A stretch of DNA of 64,000 nt, taken from Pseudobutyrivibrio sp. ACV-2. Its GTDB lineage: Bacteria; Bacillota; Clostridia; Lachnospirales; Lachnospiraceae. Location of the stretch: positions 186,001 to 250,000 of the forward strand of contig NZ_FNQZ01000002.1 in the NCBI RefSeq assembly GCF_900107545.1. The letters are read 5' to 3'. Positions 1 to 8,889 of this stretch are shown here, piece by piece (the first letter of the stretch is position 1; each line of letters opens with the position of its first letter). A program made the position numbers and the translations under genes. A model generated the notes under the pieces. The model was not told the origin of the DNA. It saw only the letters and a list, made by a program, of their open reading frames with translations, and did not search any database.

Positions 1-1265
1 TTTCGCATTTCTTTAAGTCTTTCTTCGGTCATGCCTGCGCCATTATCTTTGACTGTTAGCTCTATTTTGTCTCCCATATCAATGGCTTCTACTTTTATAG
101 AGCCCTTTTCACGTTGAAGCTTTATCCCATGATAAATGCTGTTTTCTACAAGGGGCTGAAGTGTCAGCTTTGGAATTGAATAAGGATATAAACTGTCCGG
201 GATATTTACCTCATAATCCATTCGATCCTGATAACGAATTTTCTGGATGGAAAGGTAGCTTAAAATATGCTTTTGTTCTTCCTCTAGAGTAATGATATCC
301 TTGCCTCGGCTGAGACAGAATCTGAAGAAATCAGAAAGAGCACTGACCATATTTATACTATCCTGCTTTTTGTCAGCCTCTATCAGCCAGATTATTGTGT
401 CCAAAGTATTGTACAGAAAGTGTGGGTTAATCTGGGCTTGCAGAAGCTCCAGTTCAGCATGTCGTTTTCTTCTCTCTGCCTGTTTATTTTCCTGAATCAG
501 AGTGTTGAGCTGACCTACCATTTCTTCAAAGCCATCGGATAAAGTCTGGATTTCTATGGCATCGGCTTCTACAGGCTGCTTCACCTCGAAGTCTCCACCC
601 TTAATATCTCCTACACGTTTTAAAAGCTTTGCTATAGGAGCAGTAATTCTTTCTGTAATGCCTGAGATATAGGTGGCAACAAGGATAACCATTATGATAA
701 ACAAGGCCAATGTGCCATATATCATATATTGAAGCTGGGCTGTGAGCTCTTCCTGCAAAAGACTTAGATGTACAGACTCGTGATATAGATAATCATACAT
801 ATAGGTCTGAATTAAATCCGTCAAAATATATATGTTGTTATCCAGCTGACTCATACTCTCATCATAGGAGCCTGCATCATCTATTTCATCCATGCGCTGC
901 TCCAATGTGAGGCAAAGATTTCGCACCGATTTGATGGATTCTATACTTTTTTTATCACTGGTCTGCTTTAACAGTTCCTCTGCCAAAAGCCTGGCGTTTT
1001 CCACTTCATCAATAGGCTTGCCTACTGAATATGCGCTGTCGCTGACATAGTAAAACATCTTTAGGTCAACTTCGTTTTTAAAATCCTGGTTGAAGGCTGA
1101 AGCTGAGGTAACATTGTGCAAAATGGTATGATACTGATAGGCATACCAGCACAAAATACCTATGAGTATCGCAATTACGATACTCATAGGTATGAATATT
1201 ACAGTTATTAATCTTCCAAGCATGATACTCATGTTGGATTTTCTTTTGGTCAATATTTTTTTCAT
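1..1265 (-). CDS. Sensor histidine kinase, YesM type (3' end cut by window edge)
   Basis: Membrane-bound sensor kinase that should phosphorylate the AraC-type regulator encoded just downstream. It reads from ATG at 1265. An N-terminal membrane helix lies at about residues 14-35, followed by an extracytoplasmic region of roughly 150 residues and a second helix ending in GIT-ERITAPI. A HAMP-like linker, a coiled coil and the YesM-type phosphoacceptor motif INPHFLYNTLD follow. The ATPase N-box LVENSIYHG and DNGAGM are visible, and the frame then runs off the left edge, so the last part of the HATPase domain is missing. Its ATG overlaps the TGA of the regulator (ATGA), so the two are translationally coupled. 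YesM/YesN pairs usually control a carbohydrate transporter; no transporter is in the window, so the ligand is unknown. Confidence 0.93.
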   Translation of the reverse strand, partial: MKKILTKRKSNMSIMLGRLITVIFIPMSIVIAILIGILCWYAYQYHTILHNVTSASAFNQDFKNEVDLKMFYYVSDSAYSVGKPIDEVENARLLAEELLKQTSDKKSIESIKSVRNLCLTLEQRMDEIDDAGSYDESMSQLDNNIYILTDLIQTYMYDYLYHESVHLSLLQEELTAQLQYMIYGTLALFIIMVILVATYISGITERITAPIAKLLKRVGDIKGGDFEVKQPVEADAIEIQTLSDGFEEMVGQLNTLIQENKQAERRKRHAELELLQAQINPHFLYNTLDTIIWLIEADKKQDSINMVSALSDFFRFCLSRGKDIITLEEEQKHILSYLSIQKIRYQDRMDYEVNIPDSLYPYSIPKLTLQPLVENSIYHGIKLQREKGSIKVEAIDMGDKIELTVKDNGAGMTEERLKEMR

Positions 1266-2869
1266 AACTCTTGACCCTTTGCGCGAAACTCTTTAGGACT
1301 AAGACCATATGTCTTTTTAAAGATATAGCTGAAGTAGTGTGGGTCTCTATAGCCCACCTTTTCTGCAATCTCCTGGGATTTCTTTGAGGTGGTAAGAAGC
1401 ATTTCTTTAGCCTGCTCCATACGTTTTGCAGTAATATATTCTACAAAGGTGGTCTTGTTTTCACGGGAAAACATGGCACTCAAATAACTAGGGGAAATAT
1501 TTACTTCCTTTGCCACTTCATTAAGGCTGAGATTAGCATCTGAAAAATGCTCGTCCACATATTTTATGGCAGCATCCAGTTGTGACTGGGATTGTTTACC
1601 CACCTCATTTGTACGCTTTTTTATAGCGCAGGCAAACATATCCTTTACCAAATCTAACACATTTGAGGATTCAGCGTTTTCTAAACTTCTACGTATTTGC
1701 GAACCTAACACCTTATCAGGATCAAGATCTATTTTTCTCAAATAATCACAGACACACATATACATTGTCATAGAGAAATATTTGCAAAAGAGATTTGAAT
1801 TCAAAGCATTTTTCGTCTGCTTTCCAATAATATTTTCAAGGAAGCTATCTATCTCTGATTCCATAGCGTTCTCAAGAAAAAGTCCTACCAGTCGCTGGTC
1901 TATTGCCGCTTTGTCGTTTTCATCGTTACTGCTGCGTATTTTCTCAATATCTTCATCTGTAAAAATGTGGCCTACCGTATTTACGTATCGACAACTCAGG
2001 CGTTTATTTGCCCTGTGGCAGGCTGCTGCAAATTCAGAAAGCCTGCTTATCACACCGCTTTCAGCCAGATACCAATTGATTTCATCCTCGTAAACCATGC
2101 ATCTACGTTGAATATTTTCAAACAAAGTTCTGGTACGTGCATTAATATTTTCCTCGTCGCCTTTTACGATAATGGCGTAGGTATCCATGTTCCAATGGAA
2201 AACTATGTATTCAGGACAGCATCTCAAATACTGCATCAGCCGATCTGTAAGACGGGCTCTATGCTTAGAATAAGCAGGAGCTGCCACCTGTCCATTCATG
2301 GGAGTGAAATCAAGTAGAACCAGATTGTACTGGGTTGCATCAAGAGAAAGCCCCAGCTCCTCAGATTTTTCAAATATATCTGAGGTAGACATGGCGCCAC
2401 TGACTAACTGATTAAAGAATCTTACCCTTGCGAATTGCTCGTATTCCTGACTTTCTGCTTTGAATTGTTCCAGATAATTATCTTTTTCATTTTCCTTGTC
2501 CAGCTTGATTTTCACATCGGACATAACATCAGAAAGCTTCCCCTTTGTGATAGGCTTCAGCAGGTAATTGTCCACACCAATGCCAATGGCCTCCTGTGCA
2601 TAGGAAAAATCATCGAAGCCGCTGATGATGACAATGCGAGTCTCCGGCAGCTCCTTTTTTATAATTTTAGACAAAGAAATACCATCCATAAATGGCATCT
2701 TAATATCTGTAATAACCACATCCGGTTTACTCTGTCTAATCTTAGGCAATGCCATTTCCCCATCTGCTGCATCGCCCACATACGCAAAGCCACACTGTTC
2801 CCATGGAAAGCTGGCCTTCAAACCGTCGCGGATAACAATTTCATCCTCGACCAAAAAAACACTATACAT
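1262..2869 (-). CDS. Response regulator with AraC-type DNA-binding domain (YesN-like)
   Basis: Two-component response regulator of 535 residues. The N-terminal receiver (about 1-125) shows the acidic pair in VEDE, the phosphoacceptor aspartate in VVITDIKMPFMDG and the conserved lysine in LLKPIT. A middle region of about 290 residues with no obvious motif, typical of YesN proteins, links it to a C-terminal AraC double helix-turn-helix (about 435-530) with INISPSYLSAMFSREN and GYRDPHYFSYIFKKTYGLSP. It is the first gene of the pair and overlaps the kinase start by 4 bases. The partner kinase is the YesM-like protein. Target genes cannot be inferred from the window. Confidence 0.93.
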   Translation of the reverse strand: MYSVFLVEDEIVIRDGLKASFPWEQCGFAYVGDAADGEMALPKIRQSKPDVVITDIKMPFMDGISLSKIIKKELPETRIVIISGFDDFSYAQEAIGIGVDNYLLKPITKGKLSDVMSDVKIKLDKENEKDNYLEQFKAESQEYEQFARVRFFNQLVSGAMSTSDIFEKSEELGLSLDATQYNLVLLDFTPMNGQVAAPAYSKHRARLTDRLMQYLRCCPEYIVFHWNMDTYAIIVKGDEENINARTRTLFENIQRRCMVYEDEINWYLAESGVISRLSEFAAACHRANKRLSCRYVNTVGHIFTDEDIEKIRSSNDENDKAAIDQRLVGLFLENAMESEIDSFLENIIGKQTKNALNSNLFCKYFSMTMYMCVCDYLRKIDLDPDKVLGSQIRRSLENAESSNVLDLVKDMFACAIKKRTNEVGKQSQSQLDAAIKYVDEHFSDANLSLNEVAKEVNISPSYLSAMFSRENKTTFVEYITAKRMEQAKEMLLTTSKKSQEIAEKVGYRDPHYFSYIFKKTYGLSPKEFRAKGQEL

Positions 2870-2893
2870 TATTCCCCAAATATCCTTCTTAAA

Positions 2894-3493
2894 TTATTGC
2901 TCTTTATTCTTCAAGTACGTACTAATCATTTGATACAGAAGCTCGGCTGTTTCCTCAACTCCCATAAGAGAGCTATTGATACAGATATCGTAGCCTCTGC
3001 TATCGCCCCATTTCATCTTTGAATAGTAATTGTGATATGCCTTACGCTTTTTATCATGGCGAAACATCTTTGCTTTTGCTTCTAAAATAGTGAGTTTGTA
3101 CAGACGACTTATTCTTTCAGCCTTTGTCTTTTCATCGCCTCTCACAAATATAGAAATAAGAGCCGGATTGTCACGCAATACATTTTCTGCGCATCTGCCA
3201 ACCACCACAAAGCTCTCTCCGCTTTCAGCCTTTTCACGAATAAATCTAAATTGAAGTTGGGCCACTGAATCCTGCATTGAAGAAGAGTGCTCACGGACGG
3301 TTCTAACCAGACCCCTACGCTTCATTTCTTCATGCTGATGTAGTGAATCTGCGTCAATACCGTTGCGCGCAGCTAGTTGATCCAACATATTTCGATCATA
3401 TAGTGGCACATTAAATCGCTCCGAAAGTACGGTTGCTATCTCATGTCCCCCACTTCCGTATTCTCTTCCTACTGAAATGATAAACTGCCCCAT
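2894..3493 (-). CDS. Cytidylate kinase-like family protein
   Basis: Protein of 199 residues with a P-loop-like N-terminus ISVGREYGSGGHEIA, the signature of the cytidylate-kinase-like family common in Clostridia. It continues with NVPLYDRNMLDQLAARNG and a FVVVGRCAENVL motif. Family members are often annotated as nucleotide kinases, but they differ from Cmk and the substrate is not established. It lies 24 bases upstream of the regulator gene in the same orientation, so it may be co-transcribed with the two-component pair; whether it has a role there is unknown. A GGGGG-type ribosome binding site sits just before the ATG at 3493. Confidence 0.8.
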   Translation of the reverse strand: MGQFIISVGREYGSGGHEIATVLSERFNVPLYDRNMLDQLAARNGIDADSLHQHEEMKRRGLVRTVREHSSSMQDSVAQLQFRFIREKAESGESFVVVGRCAENVLRDNPALISIFVRGDEKTKAERISRLYKLTILEAKAKMFRHDKKRKAYHNYYSKMKWGDSRGYDICINSSLMGVEETAELLYQMISTYLKNKEQ

Positions 3494-3546
3494 AAACTAA
3501 CCCCCTTCCAGTATCTCTCTATCTTTATTTTATTATATTAAGAAAA

Positions 3547-3578
3547 AGAAGTCGAGAGGCTACGCCTCAAGACTTCTT
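3547..3578 (-). terminator. Intrinsic terminator after the permease gene
   Basis: Inverted repeat AAGAAGTC/GACTTCTT with an inner GAGGC/GCCTC stem. Read on the minus strand it is followed by a T-rich run. It sits downstream of the permease stop at 3630. Confidence 0.8.
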
Positions 3579-3629
3579 AATTAGTCAATAATTTTTATGC
3601 TTAATAGAGCTTTTGTAATGAATCAAAAC

Positions 3630-4979
3630 TTATAGATATCTTATGTAAATATTTATCATAGAAACAACCAGCACGATAATGGTACCTGGTACAAGTTCTC
3701 TACAGTAGGTTGCCCAGCTGATTGGATAACCTTCCTTACCAGCTGTAGATATACCAACTACATTGGCGCTAGCACCGATTGGAGTCATGCTACCTCCGAT
3801 GTCTGTACCTATAGCCAGCGTCCATGCCATTGTGGAAAGATCTACACCTGTAGTTTCAGCCAATGCATTTATAACAGGAATCATTGTGGCTGAGAACGGA
3901 ATATTGTCGATAAATGCTGATGAAAATGCACTTACCCAAAGAATAATAGCTATCATAATGTGCTGATTACCACCTGATACTTTCGCTATAAAGCTTGCAA
4001 TCACAACAAGTACTCCTGTCTCTTCAAGGCCTCCAACTACAACAAACAGACCTATGAAAAATAGAAGTGTATGATAATCGACTCTCTTTAAAAGTATAGG
4101 TGCCTTATGACCTGCTGTAATCAAAGTAATCGCTGCTATGAAAACACCTATGAATGCAACTGTGAGCCCCGTCATCGCATGAGTGATAAGCATGGTCACT
4201 GCCAGTGCAAATATAACAGTGCTTACAAAAAAGTCACGCTTGTTTTCTATTGTCGGCTCCACATTGATGGTACTGATATCTACCTTGTCCGCAGGGTCCT
4301 GGAGACGTTTTCTCATGGTGAAATAGAAATAAACAATGATAATCACCAAAGAGACGGCACCAATTACACCTGTATTTTCTACAAAATCTGCAAAGGAATA
4401 GCCAAGCGATGTACCGATGATGATATTTGGCGGGTCACCGCACATTGTGGCGCTTCCACCTAGGTTGGCACAAAAGATTTCGGCCATAATGACTGGAATC
4501 GGGTTAAACCTGAGGGTTCTTGCAAGTCTAATAGTGACTGCTGCAAGAAATAAAATAACTGTAATTGAGTCTATAAACATGGCAAGTATAGACGCAAGTA
4601 CCATAAATGATACAAAAATTCTGGTAGGCTCATAATGGGCAAGCTTTGCGATTTTAAGGCAAAGCCAGTCGAAAAAGCCTGCCTCAGCCATGCCTTCAAC
4701 CATTATCATCATTCCCCACAAAAAAATAATGGTAGCCCAGTTAATCCCAGAGGTTTGCTCGGCATGTTCTCCTGCTGCATACCAGAAGCTCGGTTTAAAA
4801 ATGCCTTTCACTGCAAGAGTGTTTATAAATGCCTGCTTGTCATGCATTCCTATTCCAAAAACAAAAATGCTTGTCAGAACTCCACAGCCAAGAGTAACCC
4901 TGTGCTTGGGTATTTTGTCCCATACAATCATTGCAAACATAGCCACAAATATGGCTATAGCCAATATTTCCGCTAACAT
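3630..4979 (-). CDS. SLC13/ArsB/NhaD-type ion transporter
   Basis: Integral membrane protein of 449 residues with about eleven hydrophobic segments. The motifs GGSATMCGDPPNIIIG (first half) and DIGGSMTPIGASANVVG (second half) are the paired signature loops of the IT superfamily (ArsB, NhaD, CitM/SLC13). The inverted two-repeat layout and the DNIPFSATMIP segment fit NhaD/ArsB-type Na+/H+ antiporters or anion permeases, but the substrate cannot be read from sequence. The ATG at 4979 follows GGAGGGGG with a 5-base gap, and that ribosome binding site forms the 3' arm of a long inverted repeat at 4985-5032. Confidence 0.85.
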   Translation of the reverse strand: MLAEILAIAIFVAMFAMIVWDKIPKHRVTLGCGVLTSIFVFGIGMHDKQAFINTLAVKGIFKPSFWYAAGEHAEQTSGINWATIIFLWGMMIMVEGMAEAGFFDWLCLKIAKLAHYEPTRIFVSFMVLASILAMFIDSITVILFLAAVTIRLARTLRFNPIPVIMAEIFCANLGGSATMCGDPPNIIIGTSLGYSFADFVENTGVIGAVSLVIIIVYFYFTMRKRLQDPADKVDISTINVEPTIENKRDFFVSTVIFALAVTMLITHAMTGLTVAFIGVFIAAITLITAGHKAPILLKRVDYHTLLFFIGLFVVVGGLEETGVLVVIASFIAKVSGGNQHIMIAIILWVSAFSSAFIDNIPFSATMIPVINALAETTGVDLSTMAWTLAIGTDIGGSMTPIGASANVVGISTAGKEGYPISWATYCRELVPGTIIVLVVSMINIYIRYL

Positions 4980-4984
4980 AAAAA

Positions 4985-5032
4985 CCCCCTCCGTTTACAT
5001 GTTTTACTGTAACTAATTGTAAACGAAGGGGG
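4985..5032 (-). promoter_or_regulatory. Inverted repeat enclosing the permease ribosome binding site
   Basis: On the minus strand CCCCCTTCGTTTACA pairs with TGTAAACGGAGGGGG across an 18-base loop. The 3' arm contains the permease Shine-Dalgarno (GGAGGGGG) and is followed by TTTTT and the ATG. The same structure could terminate transcripts from the GH3 gene upstream, hide the permease ribosome binding site, or act as a DNA dyad (CGTTTACA/TGTAAACG). Confidence 0.65.
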
Positions 5033-5057
5033 TATTATTTTGAATGAACATTTTGAG

Positions 5058-7799
5058 CTAAATGTTTGCCTGTTCCATCAATTTCTTCATAGCGCCTGAA
5101 TTTTTTATTTCATTTAAAATATTGATGACTGCCTGCTGAAGCTCGCCAAGCGCAAGGTAAGGCCCTCTATTAAATCCTTTATAGATAATAGTCTTTGTTC
5201 CATCAATTTCAGTTTTGATGGTGCATAAGCCCTTATTTTGCAATTTTAAGGCTCGTTCACTGACCTCATTTCCCGGCTCAACCTTTGCGGTAACAACAGT
5301 ATCTCCATTTTTATCCAATACGAATGAGCCCCACTTTTCGTATTTAATCATAGGAGAACCATAGAGATAAGCTTTTTCAACTACCGATACATATCCGTCT
5401 TCTTCAAATGTAGGCGGCACATTCATCATACTCTCTAAGAGCTTGTCAGGATCAAATCCAGGCATTATCAAATCACATCCTGCGTGAACATCTTCACCCT
5501 TATCTGACATTGAACCCCAGTCCGATAAAACGATTCCTGAGAATCCCCAGTCCCTTCTGATGATATCTGTGTTCAACACTTTATTCGAAGATATACACCT
5601 GCCGTTTATTTTTAGACTTGATGTCAATATGCCTGCTGGCTTGGTTACAAACTGACAGATGGAAAATGGTTTCAGATAAATCTCACCGAAGGTTCTTCTC
5701 TCAATGTTTATATTTACATTTTGATTTGACGAATCCTGATTGAAGACAGGTAAATTTTTAATGATAACGTTTCTGCCTTCGTAACGCTTTACGCCCATGA
5801 TAAAGCCAGCCCCAAGCACTCCGGAAATGGTTGGGTCTTCACTGTAGAATTCGTAAGCCCTGTTCCACATAGGCTTTCTAGAAATATTTAAAGCAGGTGC
5901 CAGACAATAATCGATATCATGAGCCTCCATCTCTCTTCCGTATGCGCGCCCCATTCTAACCATGGCACTCATATCCCAGGTCTGCGCCATATTCATAGGA
6001 GATGGGAAGCAGGTGCAGGAAATACCAATGAGGTGTAATCCCGATGGACCATCTGCAATTTTGACACTAGGAATGCCAAGTGTATTTGCAAATTGATTGG
6101 TGGTCTTGGCTGCTATTTCTACACCCTTGGAATCAAAATTGAAGCTGAAAGTAAATCTGTTTTCGCTGGAAATTTTTGATTCCTCTGTGGCACCTACAAC
6201 GATTCTGGCTAAAATCTCTGGAGAAAGCGAAGCTATAAATTCCTCCATAGATACCTTTTCCTTTATGACATCTATAAATGTGGCAGAGCCGCAAGGTTTG
6301 ACCACCTCTATATTTTCCTTGACTCTGTAAGGGATATTGTAGGTGTTATCGTTTACATAGGAAATATATTTGCTGTCTTCCTGAACGTAGGTGGTAACCT
6401 CTCTGAATGGCTCTATAATCTTTTTTTCTGAATTGTATGCATCCCCGGAAAGTGAAGCAACTTTTATATAGCCAGTATCTACCGGCATCCTTGGAGGTGG
6501 TGTGAGGAACTCCATAGGCTTGGCGTTTTTCTCACTTATAGTTACACGCATGATAACTGTGCGTTTATCAAGCACCACCTTGGCTGCGATTTTGGTATCT
6601 CGGGAGTTGTCTCCTATCCTAAACAGATAATCTCCCTTTTCCATAACCCAGGCACCATCCTCATTGTCAAAGGATGTCAGTGTCATAATAGGAATCTTTA
6701 AAGTAAGCTCCTCTGATTCTCCAGGTTTAAGCTTTCCTGTTTTGGCAAAGGAACAAAGTATCTGATATGGCTTTTCTATCTCGCCTTCCGGCTGACTGCA
6801 ATATACCTGCACAACATGGCGGCCTGCAACACTACCTGTGTTTGTCACCTTCACACGCATGATAATAGATATCCAGCTGGCCTCAAAATACTCTAAAGAT
6901 GTGTCAAATGTGGTATAGCTCAGGCCGTAGCCAAATGGATATTGAGGTGCTACATCGAATGCATCAAAATAGCGGTACCCAACGTAGATACCCTCTTTGT
7001 AATCTATTTCACCTGCATCGTAAGACTTACCTTTTCTAGAGCCGTGCATGCAGGTAGAATAATCCTTGTATTTTTTTGCCCAGGTATTAGTCAAATGCCC
7101 ACTAGGATTAACCGCACCTGTTATGACATCTGCAAGAGCATTTCCTGCTTCCATTCCGGCTATTCCCATAAAAACAATAGCCTTAACGCTTTTTAATCTT
7201 GCTATAGAAGCTATCTCCATCATCGGAGAATTGATTACCAGGATGACATTCTTAAATGCACCTGTTATCAAGCTAAGATTTTCCTGTTCCACCTGTGACA
7301 GATGATAAGGCTTTTCTGATACGTCATGACTATTCTCAAAGGTCTGCTGACGCCTGGTAACATATATACAGGTATCTGTGCCAATGATGGCTTCAGCCAA
7401 ATCCGCAACAGAAATAGGAACTTCCTCAGCAAGGGTTCTCATGCCGGCAAACAACTTAGTGGATTTTGTATTCGGGCTGGACTTGTATGCCTTTTTAGTG
7501 GCCTTTTCCATTTTATCAAGCCATATATCCGTACTGAATGTGAAGCCATTATTTATAAGCCCCTGCTTAACATTTATATTTCCATCCGTAAATACGTAAT
7601 TATAAAAAATGCCGCAAAAAACAGTGTCAACAGCACCTGCTCCAAACAAAGCAACCTTTCCTTTATTCATTGGAAGGATTCCGTTGTTTTTGAGCAGCAC
7701 CATACTGTCGGCACCAAATGTACGGGCTAAATTTCTGTGTTCTGGAAAGTTCATCTTTCCACTTTTAGTTATGACTCCCTTAAGTTGTCGAAAATTCAT
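5058..7799 (-). CDS. GH3-family protein with permuted domains and altered active-site motifs
   Basis: Protein of 913 residues in the permuted order seen in Butyrivibrio and Ruminococcus beta-glucosidases. The GH3 C-terminal sandwich domain comes first (about 30-290), then a fibronectin-III-like domain (NTGSVAGRHVVQVY, about 300-400), then the (beta/alpha)8 domain (about 540-800). No signal peptide is seen, so it is probably cytoplasmic. The nucleophile position is kept (GFSGIVLSDWG, D at about 760). Other conserved pocket positions differ: the usual KH is KN (IIKNLP, about 680), the GR-N motif reads NRAYEFYSEDP, the DGP-G-R arginine is H (DGPSGLH), and the SYN-VNG motif reads SSLKING. It may be a diverged enzyme or a non-catalytic homologue. 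Substrate unknown. Confidence 0.85.
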   Translation of the reverse strand: MNFRQLKGVITKSGKMNFPEHRNLARTFGADSMVLLKNNGILPMNKGKVALFGAGAVDTVFCGIFYNYVFTDGNINVKQGLINNGFTFSTDIWLDKMEKATKKAYKSSPNTKSTKLFAGMRTLAEEVPISVADLAEAIIGTDTCIYVTRRQQTFENSHDVSEKPYHLSQVEQENLSLITGAFKNVILVINSPMMEIASIARLKSVKAIVFMGIAGMEAGNALADVITGAVNPSGHLTNTWAKKYKDYSTCMHGSRKGKSYDAGEIDYKEGIYVGYRYFDAFDVAPQYPFGYGLSYTTFDTSLEYFEASWISIIMRVKVTNTGSVAGRHVVQVYCSQPEGEIEKPYQILCSFAKTGKLKPGESEELTLKIPIMTLTSFDNEDGAWVMEKGDYLFRIGDNSRDTKIAAKVVLDKRTVIMRVTISEKNAKPMEFLTPPPRMPVDTGYIKVASLSGDAYNSEKKIIEPFREVTTYVQEDSKYISYVNDNTYNIPYRVKENIEVVKPCGSATFIDVIKEKVSMEEFIASLSPEILARIVVGATEESKISSENRFTFSFNFDSKGVEIAAKTTNQFANTLGIPSVKIADGPSGLHLIGISCTCFPSPMNMAQTWDMSAMVRMGRAYGREMEAHDIDYCLAPALNISRKPMWNRAYEFYSEDPTISGVLGAGFIMGVKRYEGRNVIIKNLPVFNQDSSNQNVNINIERRTFGEIYLKPFSICQFVTKPAGILTSSLKINGRCISSNKVLNTDIIRRDWGFSGIVLSDWGSMSDKGEDVHAGCDLIMPGFDPDKLLESMMNVPPTFEEDGYVSVVEKAYLYGSPMIKYEKWGSFVLDKNGDTVVTAKVEPGNEVSERALKLQNKGLCTIKTEIDGTKTIIYKGFNRGPYLALGELQQAVINILNEIKNSGAMKKLMEQANI

Positions 7800-7947
7800 G
7801 ACATGTTGCTCCCTAACCCTTTTTTTCCATTATAAAGTATGATACTATTCTTTTATTTATAATCTGTGTATTTTTTGTTAAAAATATATACACATTTTTA
7901 AAATTCCGAGCACTTTATACACACTTTTTCAAAAAAGGAGAATATCT

Positions 7948-8799
7948 ATGCTAAAAGACATGTTCGCTAAGGATTCATCACTCTCATTTGAGGTATTCCC
8001 CCCAAAAAAGGATGACGAATTTGAGAATTGCTACAAAGTGTTAGACTCACTTGCAACCCTTAACCCTGACTTCATAAGTGTTACTTATGGTGCCGGTGGA
8101 AGTCGCTCCAAAAAGACCGTCGATATTACAAGCTACATCCAAAACACACTAAAATTAGATGCCATGGCTCACATGACCTGTGTCGGTTCCAGTGAAGAGG
8201 ATATTTTAGCTGTAACAAAGGATCTTGAAGCGGCCGGTGTTTCACATGTGCTCGCTCTTAGAGGTGACAAACCAAGAGATATGTCGGACGAACAATTTGA
8301 GAAACGTATCTTCCCTCATGCCACCGATTTGATACAGTTCCTTAATAAAAATACTAACCTTAATATATCAGCATCCTGCTATCCTGAAAAGCACCCAGAG
8401 GCTATTTCTATGGACTCAGATATTGCTTTTATGAAAATGAAGCAGGATATGGGAGCCAAGATGTTTATTTCCCAACTCTTCTTTGACAATGCAGATTTTT
8501 ATCGTTTTGTTGAGCGCGCTTCTCAGGCTGGAATCACCGTTCCAATCGTTGCCGGTATTATGCCAATCACCTCTGCAAAGCAGATTGGTTCCACTGTCAC
8601 ACTGGCTGGTTCATCTGTTCCAAAGAAGCTTGCCGATATTTGTGCCCGCTATGGCGAGGACGCTGAAGCAATGCGTGCCGCCGGCATCGAATATGCTATC
8701 AACCAGATTCAAGACTTAAAGAGATGCGGTATGGGTCACATTCACATCTATTGCATGAACAAGGCTAAAATGACAGCCGAAATCTGCAATGCACTTTAA
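7948..8799 (+). CDS. metF: Methylenetetrahydrofolate reductase
   Basis: Catalyses reduction of 5,10-methylene-THF to 5-methyl-THF for methionine synthesis and, in anaerobes, one-carbon metabolism. At 283 residues it matches the short bacterial MetF. Visible family motifs are LSFEVFPPK near the N-terminus, the flavin-binding stretch HVLALRGDKP and a QLFFDN segment near residue 180. The ATG at 7948 is preceded by AAAGGAG with a 7-base gap. It is divergent from the GH3 gene. I saw no S-box or T-box leader in the 148-base gap. A strong intrinsic terminator follows the stop. Confidence 0.95.
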   Translation: MLKDMFAKDSSLSFEVFPPKKDDEFENCYKVLDSLATLNPDFISVTYGAGGSRSKKTVDITSYIQNTLKLDAMAHMTCVGSSEEDILAVTKDLEAAGVSHVLALRGDKPRDMSDEQFEKRIFPHATDLIQFLNKNTNLNISASCYPEKHPEAISMDSDIAFMKMKQDMGAKMFISQLFFDNADFYRFVERASQAGITVPIVAGIMPITSAKQIGSTVTLAGSSVPKKLADICARYGEDAEAMRAAGIEYAINQIQDLKRCGMGHIHIYCMNKAKMTAEICNAL

Positions 8800-8832
8800 T
8801 TATGTGAGGTTAATATTATTTGTGATATAATT

Positions 8833-8876
8833 GTAGCTGTTCAGGATTTTTCGTTCTGGACAGTTACTATTTTTTT
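8833..8876 (+). terminator. Intrinsic terminator between metF and murL
   Basis: A 12-bp stem (8833-8844 with 8856-8867, two wobble pairs) and an 11-base loop are followed by TATTTTTTT. A TATAAT with an upstream TGTG (8822-8831) lies directly before the stem. Only 13 bases separate the T-run from the murL ATG, so transcription of murL must pass through this hairpin. Confidence 0.8.
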
Positions 8877-8889
8877 ATAAGGAAAAATT

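Noticed and set aside
2435-3022. 195-codon plus-strand frame opposite the regulator and cytidylate kinase-like genes
   Set aside because: It is the shadow of two well-supported minus-strand genes and has no recognisable domain or ribosome binding site.
7800-7947. SAM or other methionine riboswitch before metF
   Set aside because: The 148-base gap lacks the conserved cores and has no terminator or anti-terminator before the start codon.
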